Source: Reticulitermes speratus (Eukaryota; Arthropoda; Insecta; Blattodea; Rhinotermitidae). Taken from it: a stretch of 64,000 nucleotides of DNA. Shown here in pieces: positions 1 through 13,715 of this stretch (its first letter is position 1; each line of letters starts with the position of its first letter). The stretch is taken from assembly GCA_021186555.1 (NCBI GenBank), contig JAJKFL010000042.1, forward strand, positions 48,094,980 through 48,158,979, read 5' to 3'. A program made the position numbers and the translations under genes. Under the pieces are notes generated by a model. The model was not told where the DNA came from and searched no databases. It saw only the letters and a list, made by a program, of their open reading frames with translations.

Positions 1-3000
1 CTACACTGTACACATCTAGCAACTTTCTAACTACGACTAGGACTTCTACACTTATCACATCTAGCAACTTTCTAACTACAACTAGGACTTCTACACTGTA
101 CACATCTAGCAACTTTCTAACTACGACTAGGACTTCTACACTGTACACATCTAGCAACTTTCTAACTGCGACTAGGACTTCTACACTGTACACATGTAGC
201 AACTTTCTAACTACGACTAGGACTTCTACACTTATCACATCTAGCAACTTTCTAACTACGACTAGGACTTCTACACTGTACACATCTAGCAACTTTCTAA
301 CTGCGACTAGGACTTCTACACTGTACACATCTAGCAACTTTCTAACTACGACTAGGACTTCTACACTGTACACATCTAGCAACTTTCTAACTACGACTAG
401 GACTTCTACACTTATCACATCTAGCAACTTTCTAACTACAACTAGGACTTCTACACTGTACACATCTAGCAACTTTCTAACTACGACTAGGACTTCTACA
501 CTTATCACATCTAGCAACTTTCTAACTACAACTAGGACTTCTACACTGTACACATCTAGCAACTTTCTAACTACGACTAGGACTTCTACACTTATCACAT
601 CTAGCAACTTTCTAACTACACTAGGACTTCTACACTGTACACATCTAGCAACTTTCTAACTACGACTAGGACTTCTACACTGTACACATCTAGCAACTTT
701 CTAACTACAACTAGGACTTCTACACTGTACACATCTAGCAACTTTCTAACTACGACTAGGACTTCTACACTGTACACATGTAGCAACTTTCTAACTAACG
801 ACTAGGACTTCTACACTTATCACATCTAGCAACTTTCTAACTACGACTAGGACTTCTACACTTATCACATCTAGCAACTTTCTAACTACAACTAGGACTT
901 CTACACTGTACACATCTAGCAACTTTCTAACTGCGACTAGGACTTCTACACTGTACACATGTAGCAACTTTCTAACTACGACTAGGACTTCTACACTTAT
1001 CACATCTAGCAACTTTCTAACTACGACTAGGACTTCTACACTGTACACATCTAGCAACTTTCTAACTGCGACTAGGACTTCTACACTGTTACACATGTAG
1101 CAACTTTCTAACTACGACTAGGACTTCTACACTTATCACACATCTAGCAACTTTCTAACTGCGACTAGGACTTCTACACTGTACACATGTAGCAACTTTC
1201 TAACTGCGACTAGGACTTCTACACTGTACACATGTAGCAACTTTCTAACTACGACTAAGACTTCTACACTGTACACATGTAGCAACTTTCTAACTGCGAC
1301 TAGGACTTCTACACTTGTACACATCTAGCAACTTTCTAACTACGACTAGGACTTCTACACTGTACACATCTAGCAACTTTCAACTACGACTAGGACTTCT
1401 ACACTGTACACATCTAGCAACTTTCTAACTACGAACTAGGACTTCTACACTGTACACATCTAGCAACTTTCTAACTACGACTAGGACTTCTACACTGTAC
1501 ACATCTCTAGCAACTTTCTAACTACAACTAGGACTTCTACACTGTACACATCTAGCAACTTTCTAACTACGACTAGGACTTCTACACTGTACACATCTAC
1601 AATCAACTACGACTAGGACTTCTAACTTACAATCTAGAACTTTCTAACTACGAGGATTCTACACTTACACATCTAGCAACTTTCTAACTACGACTAGGAC
1701 TTCTACACTTACACATCTAGCAACTTTCTAACTCACTAGGACTTCTACACTGTACACATCTAGCAACTTTCTAACTACGACTAGGACTTCTACACTGTCA
1801 CTAGCAACTTGATAAACACTCACATCTAGCAACTTTCTAACTACGACTAGGACTTCTACACTGTACACATCTAGCAACTTTCTAACTACGACTAGGACTT
1901 CTACACTGTACACATCTAGCAACTTTCTAACTACGACTAGGACTTCTACACTTATCACATCTAGCAACTTTCTAACTCGACTAGGACTTCTACACTGTAA
2001 CAATCTAGCAACTCTTTCTAACTACGACTAGGACTTCTACACTGTACACATCTAGCAACTTTCTAACTAACCTAGGACTTCTACACTGTACACATTAGCA
2101 ACTTTCTAACTCACAGGACTTCTACACTGTACACATCTAGCAACTTTCTAACTACGACTAGGACTTCTACACTGTACACATCTAGCAACTTTCTAAACTT
2201 ACGAACTAGGACTTCTACACTGTACACATCTAGCAACTTTCTAACTACGACTAGGACTTCTACACTGTACACATCTAGCAACTTTCTAACTACGACTAGG
2301 ACTTCTACACTGTACACATCTAGCAACTTTCTAACTACGACTAGGACTTCTACACTGTACACATCTAGCAACTTTCTAACTACGACTAGGACTTCTACAC
2401 TGTACACATCTAGCAACTTTCTAACTACGACTAGGACTTCTACACTGTACACATCTAGCAACTTTCTAACTACGACTAGGACTTCTACACTGTACACATC
2501 TAGCAACTTTCTAACTACGACTAGGACTTCTACACTGTACACATCTAGCAACTTTCTAACTACGAACTAGGACTTCTACACTGTACACATCTAGCAACTT
2601 TCTAACTACGACTAGGACTTCTACACTGTACACATCTAGCAACTTTCTAACTACGACTAGGACTTCTACACTGTACACATCTAGCAACTTTCTAACTACG
2701 ACTAGGACTTCTACACTGTACACATCTAGCAACTTTCTAACTACGACTAGGACTTCTACACTGTACACATCTAGCAACTTTCTAACTCGACTAGGACTTC
2801 TACACTGTACACATCTAGCAACTTTCTAACTACGACTAGGACTTCTACACTGTACACATCTAGCAACTTTCTAACTACGACTAGGACTTCTACACTGTAC
2901 ACATCTAGCAACTTTCTAACTACGACTAGGACTTCTACACTTACACATCTAGCAACTTTCTAACTACAACTAGGACTTCTACACTGTACACATCTAGCAA

Positions 3001-6000
3001 CTTTCTAACTACGACTAGGACTTCTACACTGTACACATCTAGCAACTTTCTAACTACGACTAGGACTTCTACACTGTACACATCTAGCAACTTTCTAACT
3101 ACGACTAGGACTTCTACACTGTACACATCTAGCAACTTTCTAACTACGACTAGGACTTCTACACTTATCACATCTAGCAACTTTCTAACTACAACTAGGA
3201 CTTCTACACTGTACACATCTAGCAACTTTCTAACTACGACTAGGACTTCTACACTGTACACATCTAGCAACTTTCTAACTACGACTAGGACTTCTACACT
3301 GTATCACATCTAGCACATCTAGCAACTTTCTAACTACGACTAGGACTTCTACACTGTACACATCTAGCAACTTTCTAACTACGACTAGGACTTCTACACT
3401 GTACACATCTAGCAACTTTCTAACTGCAGACTAGGACTTCTACACTGTACACATGTAGCAACTTTCTAACTACGACTAGGACTTCTACACTTATCACATC
3501 TAGCAACTTTCTAACTACGACTAGGACTTCTACACTGTACACATCTAGCAACTTTCTAACTACGACTAGGACTTCTACACTGTACACATCTAGCAACTTT
3601 CTAACTACGACTAGGACTTCTACACTTACACATCTAGCAACTTTCTAACTACGACTAGGACTTCTACACTGTACACATCTAGCAACTTTCTAACTACGAC
3701 TAGGACTTCTACACTGTACACATCTAGCAACTTTCTAACTACGACTAGGACTTCTACACTGTACACATCTAGCAACTTTCTAACTACGACTAGGACTTCT
3801 ACACTGTACACATCTAGCAACTTTCTAACTACGACTAGGACTTCTACACTGTACACATCTAGCAACTTTCTAACTACGACTAGGACTTCTACACTGTACA
3901 CATCTAGCAACTTTCTAACTACGACTAGACTTCTACACTGTACACATCTAGCAACTTTCTAACTACACTAGGACTTCTACACTTACAATCTAGCAACTTT
4001 CTAACTACAACTAGGACTTCTACACTGTACACATCTAGCAACTTTCTAACTACGACTAGGACTTCTACACTGTACACATCTAGCAACTTTCTAACTACGA
4101 CTAGGACTTCTACACTGTACACATCTAGCAACTTTCTAATACACTAGACTACATTACACATTAGCACTTCTAATACACTGGTTTTTACACATCTAGCAAC
4201 TTTCTAACTACGACTAGGTACTTCTACACTGTACACAATCTAGCAACTTTCTAACTGCGACTAGGACTTCTACACATCTATCACATCTAGCAACTTTCTA
4301 ACTACACTAGGACTTCTACACTTTACACATCTAGCAACTTTCTAACTACGACTAGGACTTCTACACTGTACACATCTAGCAACTTTCTAACTACGACTAG
4401 GACTTCTACACTGTATCACATCTAGCAACTTTCTAACTACAGACTAGGACTTCTTACACTGTACAACATCTAGCAACTTTCTAACTACGATCTAGGACTT
4501 CTACACTGTAACACATCTAGCAACTTTCTAACTGACAGACTAGGACTTCTACACTGTACACATTAGCAACTTTCTAACTACGACTAGGACTTCTACACCT
4601 TATCTACACATCTAGCAACTTTCTAACTACACTAGGACTTCTACACTGTACACATCTAGCAACTTTCTAACCGACTAGGACTTACATTACACATCTAGCA
4701 ACTTTCTAACTACGACTAGGACTTCTACACTGTACACATCTAGCAACTTTCTAACTACGACTAGGACTTCTACACTGTACACATCTAGCAACTTTCTAAC
4801 TACGACTAGGACTTCTACACTTATCACATCTAGCAACTTTCTAACTACAACTAGGACTTCTACACTGTACACATCTAGCAACTTTCTAACTACGACTAGG
4901 ACTTCTACACTGTACACATCTAGCAACTTTCTAACTGCGACTAGGACTTCTACACTGTACACATCTAGCAACTTTCTAACTACGACTAGGACTTCTACAC
5001 TGTACACATCTAGCAACTTTCTAACTACACTAGGACTTCTAACTTATCACATCTAGCAACTTTCTAACTACAACTAGACTTCTACACTGTACACATTAGC
5101 AACTTTCTAACTACGACTAGGACTTCTACACTGTACACATCTAGCAACTTTCTAACTGCGACTAGGACTTCTACACTTACACATCTAGCAACTTTCTAAC
5201 TACAACTAGGACTTCTACACTGTACACATCTAGCAACTTTCTAACTACGACTAGGACTTCTACACTGTACACATCTAGCAACTTTCTAACTACGACTAGA
5301 CTTCTACACTTATCACATCTAGCAACTTTCTAACTACAACTAGGACTTCTACACTGTACACATCTAGCAACTTTCTAACTACGACTAGGACTTCTACACT
5401 GTACACATCTAGCAACTTTCTAACTGCGACTAGGACTTCTACACTGTACACATGTAGCAACTTTCTAACTACGACTAGGACTTCTACACTTCACATCTAG
5501 CAACTTTCTAACTACGACTAGGACTTCTACACTGTACACATCTAGCAACTTTCTAACTGCGACTAGGACTTCTACACTGTACACATCTAGCAACTTTCTA
5601 ACTACGACTAGGACTTCTACACTGTACACATCTAGCAACTTTCTAACTACGACTAGGACTTCTACACTTACACATCTAGCAACTTTCTAACTCACTAGGA
5701 CTTCTACACTGTACACATCTAGCAACTTTCTAACTACGACTAGGACTTCTACACTTATCACATTAGCAACTTTCTAACTACAACTAGGACTTCTACATGT
5801 ACACATCTAGCAACTTTCTAACTACGACTAGGACTTCTACACTTACACATCTAGCAACTTTCTAACTACAACTAGGACTTCTACACTGTACACATCTAGC
5901 AACTTTCTAACTACGACTAGGACTTCTACACTGTACACATCTAGCAACTTTCTAACTACAACTAGGACTTCTACACTGTACACATCTAGCAACTTTCTAA

Positions 6001-7925
6001 CTACGACTAGGACTTCTACACTGTACACATGTAGCAACTTTCTAACTACGACTAGGACTTCTACACTGTATCACATTAGCAACTTTCTAACTACGACTAG
6101 GACTTCTACACTTATCACATCTAGCAACTTTCTAACTACAACTAGGACTTCTACACTGTACACATCTAGCAACTTTCTAACTGCGACTAGGACTTCTACA
6201 CTGTACACATGTAGCAACTTTCTAACTACGACTAGGACTTCTACACTTATCACATCTAGCAACTTTCTAACTACGACTAGGACTTCTACACTGTACACAT
6301 CTAGCAACTTTCTAACTGCGACTAGGACTTCTACACTGTACACATTAGCAACTTTCTAACTACGACTAGGACTTCTACACTGTACACATCTAGCAACTTT
6401 CTAACTGCGACTAGGACTTCTACACTGTACACATGTAGCAACTTTCTAACTGCGACTAGGACTTCTACACTGTACACATCTAGCAACTTTCTAACTACGA
6501 CTAGACTTCTACACTGTACACATTAGCAACTTTCTAACTGCGACTAGGACTTCTACACTGTACACATGTAGCAACTTCTAACTCGACTAGGACTTCTACA
6601 CTGTACACATCTAGCAACTTTCTAACTACACTAGGACTTCTACACTGTACACTCTAGCAACTTTCTAACTACACTAGGACTTCTACACTGTACACATCTA
6701 GCAACTTTCTAACTACACAGGACTTCTACACTTACACATCTAGCAACTTTCTAACTACAACTAGGACTTCTACACTGTACACATCTAGCAACTTTCTAAC
6801 TACGACTAGGACTTCTACACTGTACACATCTAGCAACTTTCTAACTACGAACTAGGACTTCTACACTGTACACATCTAGCAACTTTCTAACTCGACTAGG
6901 ACTTCTACACTGTACACATCTAGCAACTTTCTAACTACGACTAGGACTTCTACACTTATCACATCTAGCAACTTTCTAACTACACTAGGACTTCTACACT
7001 GTACACATTAGCAACTTTCTAACTACGACTAGGACTTCTACACTTACACATCTAGCAACTTTCTAACTCGACTAGGACTTCTACACTGTACACATTAGCA
7101 ACTTTCTAACTCACTAGGACTTCTACACTGTACACATTAGCAACTTTCTAACTGCGACTAGGACTTCTACACTGTACACATGTAGCAACTTTCTAACTAC
7201 GACTAGGACTTCTACACTTACACATCTAGCAACTTTCTAACTACGAACTAGGACTTCTACACTGTACACATCTAGCAACTTTCTAACTACGACTAGGACT
7301 TCTACACTGTACACATCTAGCAACTTTCTAACTACAACTAGGACTTCTACACTGTACACATCTAGCAACTTTCTAACTACGACTAGGACTTCTACACTGT
7401 ACACATTAGCAACTTTCTAACTGCGACTAGGACTTCTACACTGTACACATGTAGCAACTTTCTAACTCGACTAGGACTTCTACACTGTACACATGTAGCA
7501 ACTTTCTAACTCGACTAGGACTTCTACACTGTACACATCTAGCAACTTTCTAACTACAACTAGGACTTCTACACTGTACACATCTAGCAACTTTCTAACT
7601 ACGACTAGGACTTCTACACTGTACACATCTAGCAACTTTCTAACTGCGACTAGGACTTCTACACTGTACACATCTAGCAACTTTCTAACTGCGACTAGGA
7701 CTTCTACACTGTACACATCTAGCAACTTTCTAACTGCGACTAGGACTTCTACACTGTACATATCTAGCAACTTTCTAACTGCGACTAGGACTTCTACACT
7801 GTACACATCTAGCAACTTTCTAACTGCGACTAGGACTTCTACACTGTACACATCTAGCAACTTTCTAACTGCGACTAGGACTTCTACACTGTACACATCT
7901 AGCAACTTTCTAACTACAACTAGGA
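1..7925. repeat. 45-bp minisatellite, about 175 copies
   Basis: The unit starts CTACACTGTACACATCTAGC and repeats every 45 bases up to an abrupt end at 7925, where unique sequence begins. The array runs off the left edge of the window, so its true length is unknown. Unit variants include CTTATCACAT for CTGTACACAT, CATGTAG for CATCTAG, and TACGAC/TACAAC/TGCGAC near the end. Because 45 is divisible by three, the minus strand stays open as a 15-residue repeat (VEVLVVVRKLLDVYS). This is a by-product and not evidence of a protein, since frames break at every indel. Single-base indels cluster near 1580-2110, 4130-4700 and 6480-7140, while other blocks such as 2220-2540 and 3640-3900 are nearly perfect. 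Confidence 0.98.
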
Positions 7926-9240
7926 TTCAGTGTTCCCGTTTATTTGAGGCTCCGAATAATGCAACTTTGTATTAACAGCCAAACTGATTACTGTTACTTT
8001 GCTTGCTATTATTATGTCTAATTTGCATAGTTTCGTTCTTGTTTAATATTTAACTATTGCGCAGGCCTTCTCAACTCGATCCAGTTCATACGATCTCCTC
8101 TTACCCTTAACCTTTCTCCACTGTAACATGTGCATGTCTCAGTAAATGCCGTGTTTACAAGAACACAAAGCCAGTCAAACTTTTCCTCAAATAAATCCAG
8201 CATTTTTTACCCATTCATCGAATATCTAAAGGGACATTCTAAAGAAACCTATCCAATTTCCATCACGTAGAGACTCAGCTAGTTCTGACCGGCCATAAAC
8301 TTTTAATAGAAGCACATAAGGGCCTTTCATTTGGAGTTTCCATGTAAAAAGCTGCTCTGAAGCTTTCCTTATTTAAAGGTTCCTTATTGTATCCTAACGA
8401 CTGGATGTATTTTCTACCGGAAAATTAAAAAGAAAGTGTGAAAATCATTTTTTATGTTATATAAAATACGACGTAAAAATATTGGAAGCGATGAGCAATG
8501 TGGCTTTAATATATCTGTCTTGTATTTCGGGAGGGTTCGGGTTCGATTCTCGGTCGCTTAATGGGCGATACTGAATGACGTTTCTCGCCATCTAGACGCC
8601 GTAAGAGCTCCTTAAAACAGACCAAAAATCCTAACGCATACGATTCTTAGTTTATTACTCATTATTTAGTATCCACTCCACGTGATAACTTAACCCTCGG
8701 TGCATGGTACGGACCTTTAATTCTTCACACGCTACCGGTCTCGGTGCACCGTACAATTATGAATGCATTAAAGGGAATTACAAATTTAAAACTCTTCAGT
8801 CGTGGGCAGTATTTGGAATTTTAATTCAGCGTCATTGAAGGGTTAGAGCAGAAATAGTGTCGTTAAATAAACTACTAATGAAGTATGAAAATATGATTTT
8901 TATACTTATTCTGTAAAATGAATAAAATTTTTACCTTGTAAACAGCACGCTGCAGTACATGCATGCTAAATGAACTAATTTTAAACAAGTCGAAATGTGC
9001 CTCTTATATACATACGTGAGTTTTTTTAATCTAATACAGAACCAACTTCACATGACTAAATCCTTTTTGGATCGAAGAATTTACATTAGATATTTGTTTG
9101 CCCACAACCGGATGCTTACAACGTAAAAACGATATGTTAAATAATAAACTTTACGTTACTTGTACCGTACATTTTTAATTATATATATGTTATGCAGACA
9201 AATGTACACAGTTTTATGTTATTTAACACAATTTTTATTA
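7926..9240. other. Non-repetitive AT-rich DNA with a possible SINE remnant
   Basis: I see no coding region here. A stretch near 8525-8640 has a B-box-like GGGTTCGATTCTCGG followed by a body-like sequence, consistent with a 5'-truncated tRNA-derived SINE on the plus strand. No A box is recognisable. The rest is AT-rich sequence with scattered stops in all frames. Confidence 0.35.
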
Positions 9241-9246
9241 AATGTT

Positions 9247-9289
9247 GCCCAACATGTTTCTAGCCTATATAAAGCTCATCTTGAGGGGC
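9247..9289 (-). ncRNA. Degenerate hammerhead-like motif
   Basis: Read on the minus strand: GCCC, then CTCAAGA, an extra U, a weak stem II, GAA, ACATGT, U, then GGGC. Stem I (GCCC with GGGC) is perfectly complementary. The core has C where the invariant G5 of CUGANGA should be, so the copy should be catalytically dead. It matches the other copies in the window in layout and in its ACATGT stem III. Confidence 0.5.
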
Positions 9290-9391
9290 TCTTTTGTTGA
9301 AATTACAACAGCTATATTATTGGTATATAAAATTCGTAAAATGCCGTTAGATGTACCTGGTTATTGGTATATGTAACAGTCATTCTGATTT

Positions 9392-9450
9392 CACTATAGA
9401 TTTGTTGGAGGCCTACTGACAGTCAGTAGGCCTCCAACAAATCTATAGTG
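9392..9450. repeat. Perfect 29-bp inverted repeat with 1-nt spacer
   Basis: The arms 9392-9420 and 9422-9450 are exact reverse complements around A9421. The sequence can extrude as a cruciform or fold as a hairpin. I do not recognise a TE family for it. It could be a fold-back from replication template switching or a young hairpin element. Confidence 0.95.
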
Positions 9451-9567
9451 TAGTGTTTAATTGTTTCGAAGTTTCGGCGGAACGTACTGCCTCGTGTTTA
9501 TGGTGATTGAATTGGTTCAAATGAATGCTGAAGTCCTCGTATATAACTGACACATCTCCACGGTACT

Positions 9568-11233
9568 TCACCTCCTGCATATTACACCACCTCCTCCATG
9601 TTACATTACCTCCTCCATGTTACATTACCTCCTCCATGTTACATTACCTCCTCCATGTTACACCACCTCCTCCATGTTACATTACCTCCTCCATGTTACA
9701 TTACCTCCTCCATGTTACATCACCTCCTCCATGTTGTATCATCTCCTCCATGTTACATCATCTCCTCCATGTTACATCATCTCTTCCATGTTACATCACC
9801 TCCTCCATGTTACACCACCTCCATGTTACACCATCTCCTCCATGTTACATTACCTCTTCCATGTTACATCACCTCCTCCATGTTGTATCATCTCCATTTT
9901 ACATCATCTCCTCCATGTTACATCATCTCCTCCATGTTACACCACCTCCTCCATGTTACACCACCTCCTCCATGTTGTATCATCTCCTGCATGTTACATT
10001 ATCTCCTCCATGTTACACCACCTCCTCCATGTTACATCACCTTCTCCATGTTACACCACCTCCTCCATGTTACATCACCTTCTCCATGTTACACCACCTC
10101 CTCCATGTTACATTACCTCCTCCATGTTACATCACCTTCTCCATGTTACACCACCTCCATGTTACATCACCTTCTCCATGTTACACCACCTCCTCCATGT
10201 TACATTACCTCCTCCATATTACATTACCTCCTCCATGTTACATCACCTCCTCCATGTTACATCACCTCCTCCATGTTACATCACCTTCTCCATGTTACAT
10301 TACCTCCTCCACGTTACATCACCTCCTCCATGTTACATCACCTCCTCCATGTTACATTACCTCCTCCACGTTACATCACCTCCTCCATGTTACATCACCT
10401 CCTCCATGTTACATTACCTCCTCCATATTACATTACCTCCTCCATGTTACATCACCTCCTCCATGTTACATCACCTCCTCCATGTTACATCACCTTCTCC
10501 ATGTTACATTACCTCCTCCACGTTACATCACCTCCTCCATGTTACACCACCTCCTCCATGTTACATTACCTCCTCCATATTACATTACCTCCTCCATGTT
10601 ACATCACCTCCTCCATGTTACATCACCTCCTCCATGTTACATCACCTTCTCCATGTTACATTACCTCCTCCACGTTACATCACCTCCTCCATGTTACATT
10701 ACCTCCTCCACGTTACATCACCTCCTCCATGTTACACCACCTCCTCCATGTTACATTACCTCCTCCATTTACATTACCTCCTCCATGTTACATCACCTCC
10801 TCCATGTTACATCACCTCCTCCATGTTACATCACCTTCTCCATGTTACATTACCTCCTCCACGTTACATCACCTCCTCCATGTTACATCACCTCCTCCAT
10901 GTTACATTACCTCCTCCACGTTACATCACCTCCTCCATGTTACATCACCTCCTCCATGTTACATCACCTTCTCCATGTTACATCACCTTCTCCATGTTAC
11001 ATCACCTCCTCCATGTTACATCACCTTCTCCATGTTACATCACCTTCTCCATGTTACATCACCTCCTCCACGTTACATCACCTCCTCCATGTTACATTAC
11101 CTCCTCCATGTTACATCACCTCCTCCATGTTACATCACCTCCTCCATGTTACATCACCTCCTCCATGTTACATCACCTTCTCCATGTTACATCACCTCCT
11201 CCACGTTACGTCATCTCTTCCATGGTACATCAC
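9568..11233. repeat. 19-bp minisatellite, about 87 copies
   Basis: The unit is TCCATGTTACATCACCTCC with ATTACC, ACACC, CTTC, CACG and CATATT variants. The unit contains no stop in any plus-strand frame, so three overlapping frames of about 550-600 codons stay open. That is a property of the unit and not a gene. CATATT-marked units recur at 10214, 10423, 10575 and 10765, spacings of 11, 8 and 10 units, which indicates higher-order amplification. Confidence 0.97.
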
Positions 11234-12457
11234 CATCCATTTGAAAGAGTATGGTGGCCCTGAAGATGGAAGTCAATACATTTCTCCGAAACGTCCGAAG
11301 GTTTCACCACTCCAACTTGCAGGCGCCATAATGAAGACCATTTGATCAAAAATTGCTTTGAAAAACTGAAAACGTATAAAAGTTTCTGTTGGTATTTTAG
11401 TTTCGTCTGGGATTTAACGCCGTGCTCTTTGATATCCAGGTGCTAGATTTATGTTTGGAAGTTTGGTATGTATCTACCAAATTATACGGCGTCATATTTC
11501 ACAAGACAGTAATCTCCATTCACCAGTTTGGTGACTTCAATACTAAGACATACTATTCGTTTAAAAATAAGTCCTTTTGATGTAAATCTTCCGCCATGTT
11601 GTCCTTCCCACGGTTCATATTTTATTATTAATATTGCAGAATATTTATTTTGTTTTTATCTCGTCTCTATTAGGGGGAAACCAAGATTCAAAGCGTGGCC
11701 TGAGGGGGACGAATTTTTTTGACGAGGTTGAATTAGAGACTTCAAAAGACAATGCGCTTTGGGGGTTCAACTAAATAAATGAAGTTGCAAAGTTTGATTG
11801 GCAATGTTGAATTGTTTGGTGGCAACCAACAACACACGAGCTTTCTGCGCCGACGTTAGAGTTATCGAAAAACAGGCAAAACACGACGCTTTGCGTCTCT
11901 TTGTCTACAAAACTGCAGTAAAGTAGACTAAACATAAATGTCACTAACTGCAGGGGGCACAATGCTCCTTGAGCAGCTGATAATTGCTCAGCTGTTTAAC
12001 AAATCAGCAGCTTTTTATGGGTCCCGAGTTTGCATCGCAATGTTTATAAGAACTCGCCCCTGTAACCCATCCTGAGCCATTTTAATCCAAATTACAATTT
12101 GGCACAATATTTCTTACAGATCCAAATTAATATTATCACTATATATAGGTCTGTGTCTAAGCCACGCAATGGACGATCCGACAGAAGCTCAGGATCCACC
12201 TACCCTCTTATTCAATGACTGTCCGCTCTGTCCCTGAGGACAAAGCGGCCATTGCTGAGGCTTGTCACTTGCTTCCAACCAATGCCGAGGTTAAAAGCGA
12301 GTGGAGGTGTTCCTGTATTCCCCCCATATGCCATGATAGGGTGCATAGAACAGCTTTGTCTTTCCAGACGCCTAATTAATTTAGATTTGCTAATTAGACA
12401 CTCAGTAATTAAAACAACAAATACACTCTATTGGGAAAAAAGCCCTTAAGTCTCTAA
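11234..12457. other. Unique sequence, no gene recognised
   Basis: Short open frames of 60-65 codons on both strands have no recognisable motif. Around 11250-11300 a CTGAAGA ... CGAAACGTC pattern resembles a decayed hammerhead core, but stem I is not complementary. Nothing else is supported. Confidence 0.4.
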
Positions 12458-12459
12458 AA

Positions 12460-12515
12460 TATGACTGCTACATGTTTCGGCAACTCATGGGTTCTTATCA
12501 GGGAGTAGCAATTAA
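12460..12515 (-). ncRNA. Degenerate hammerhead-like motif
   Basis: The minus strand reads CTGATAA (G8 replaced by A), then a poor stem II, GCCGAAACATGTA and GC. Outside it, at about 12412-12430, lies CAACAAATACACTCTATT, almost identical to the outer sequence of the copy at 43234-43251. Family membership is therefore likely although the ribozyme should be inactive. Confidence 0.45.
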
Positions 12516-12657
12516 CATGTTTATGCATGTCTCACCTTGTCTCATGCTTGCTACATTTGGCCCCGATTTCGTCACTTCTAATTTGGTCATCTTAATGGTG
12601 TTGGGCGAAAACTGCGTTACAGATGTGATGTCAACGTACGGGAATGTAACTGTGACA

Positions 12658-13715
12658 GAAACAGGACGTAGTAGGAGAGAAGACAGGACGTGACAGAACA
12701 GGACATAGCAGGAGGGAAGACAGGACATGACAAAACAGGACATAGCAGGAGGGAAGACAGAACATGACAGAAAACAGGACATAGCAGGAGAGAAGACATG
12801 ACAGAACAGGACATAGCAGGAGTGAAGACAGGACATGACATAACAGGACATAGCAGGAGTGAAGACAGGACGTGACAGAACAGGACATAGCAGGAGTGAA
12901 GACAGGACATGACATAACAGGACATAGCAGGAGTGAAGACAGGACGTGACAGAACAGGACATAGCAGGAGGGAAGACAGGACATGACAAAACAGGACATA
13001 GCAGGAGGGAAGACAGAACATGACAGAAAACAGGACATAGCAGGAGAGAAGACATGACAGAACAGGACATAGCAGGAGTGAAGACAGGACATGACATAAC
13101 AGGACATAGCAGGAGTGAAGACAGGACGTGACAGAACAGGACATAGCAGGAGAGAAGACAGGACATGACAGAACAGAACATAGCAGGAGAGAAGACAGGA
13201 CGTGACAGAACAGGACATAGCAGGAGGGAAGACAGGACATGACAGAACAGGACATAGCAGGAGGGAAGACAGGACATGACAAAAGAGGACATAGAGGAGG
13301 GAAGACAGAACATGACAGAAAACAGGACATAACAGGAGAGAAGACAGGACATGACAGAACAGGACATAGCAGGAGTGAAGACAGGACATGACAGAACAGG
13401 ACATAGCAGGAGTGAAGACAGGACGTGACAGAACAGGACATAGCAGGAGAGAAGACAGGACATGACAGAACAGAACATAGCAGGAGAGAAGACAGGACGT
13501 GACAGAACAGGACATAGCAGGAGAGAAGACAGGACGTGACAGAACAGGACATAGCAGGAGGGAAGACAAAACATGACAGAAAACAGAACATAGCAGGAGA
13601 GAACACAGAACATGACAGAACAGGACATAGCAGGAGATAAGACAGGACATGACAGAACAGGACATAGCAGGAGATAAGACAGGACATGACAGAACAGGAC
13701 ATAGCAGGAGAAAAG
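12658..13715. repeat. 37-bp minisatellite, about 28 copies
   Basis: The unit starts GACAGGACATGACAGAACAG and ends in GACATAGCAGGAGGGAA. The minus strand is open in all three frames (340-376 codons), again because the unit lacks stops. A marker variant (GACAAAACAGG or GACAAAAGAGG) recurs at 12729, 12985 and 13278, spacings of 256 and 293 bases. This shows a higher-order block of about seven units that has been duplicated. Confidence 0.97.

Noticed and set aside
1-7925. CRISPR-like array
   Set aside because: Units are contiguous with no unique spacers, and the context is eukaryotic.
9525-11345. 606-codon open frame with HHLLHVTSPPPCYITSS repeats
   Set aside because: It is the translation of the 19-bp minisatellite; all three plus frames are equally open and only the ends are non-repetitive.
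12498-13702. Cys/Ser/Leu-rich 340-376 codon frames
   Set aside because: They come from the 37-bp array, which is stop-free in all three minus frames. There is no domain or start context.
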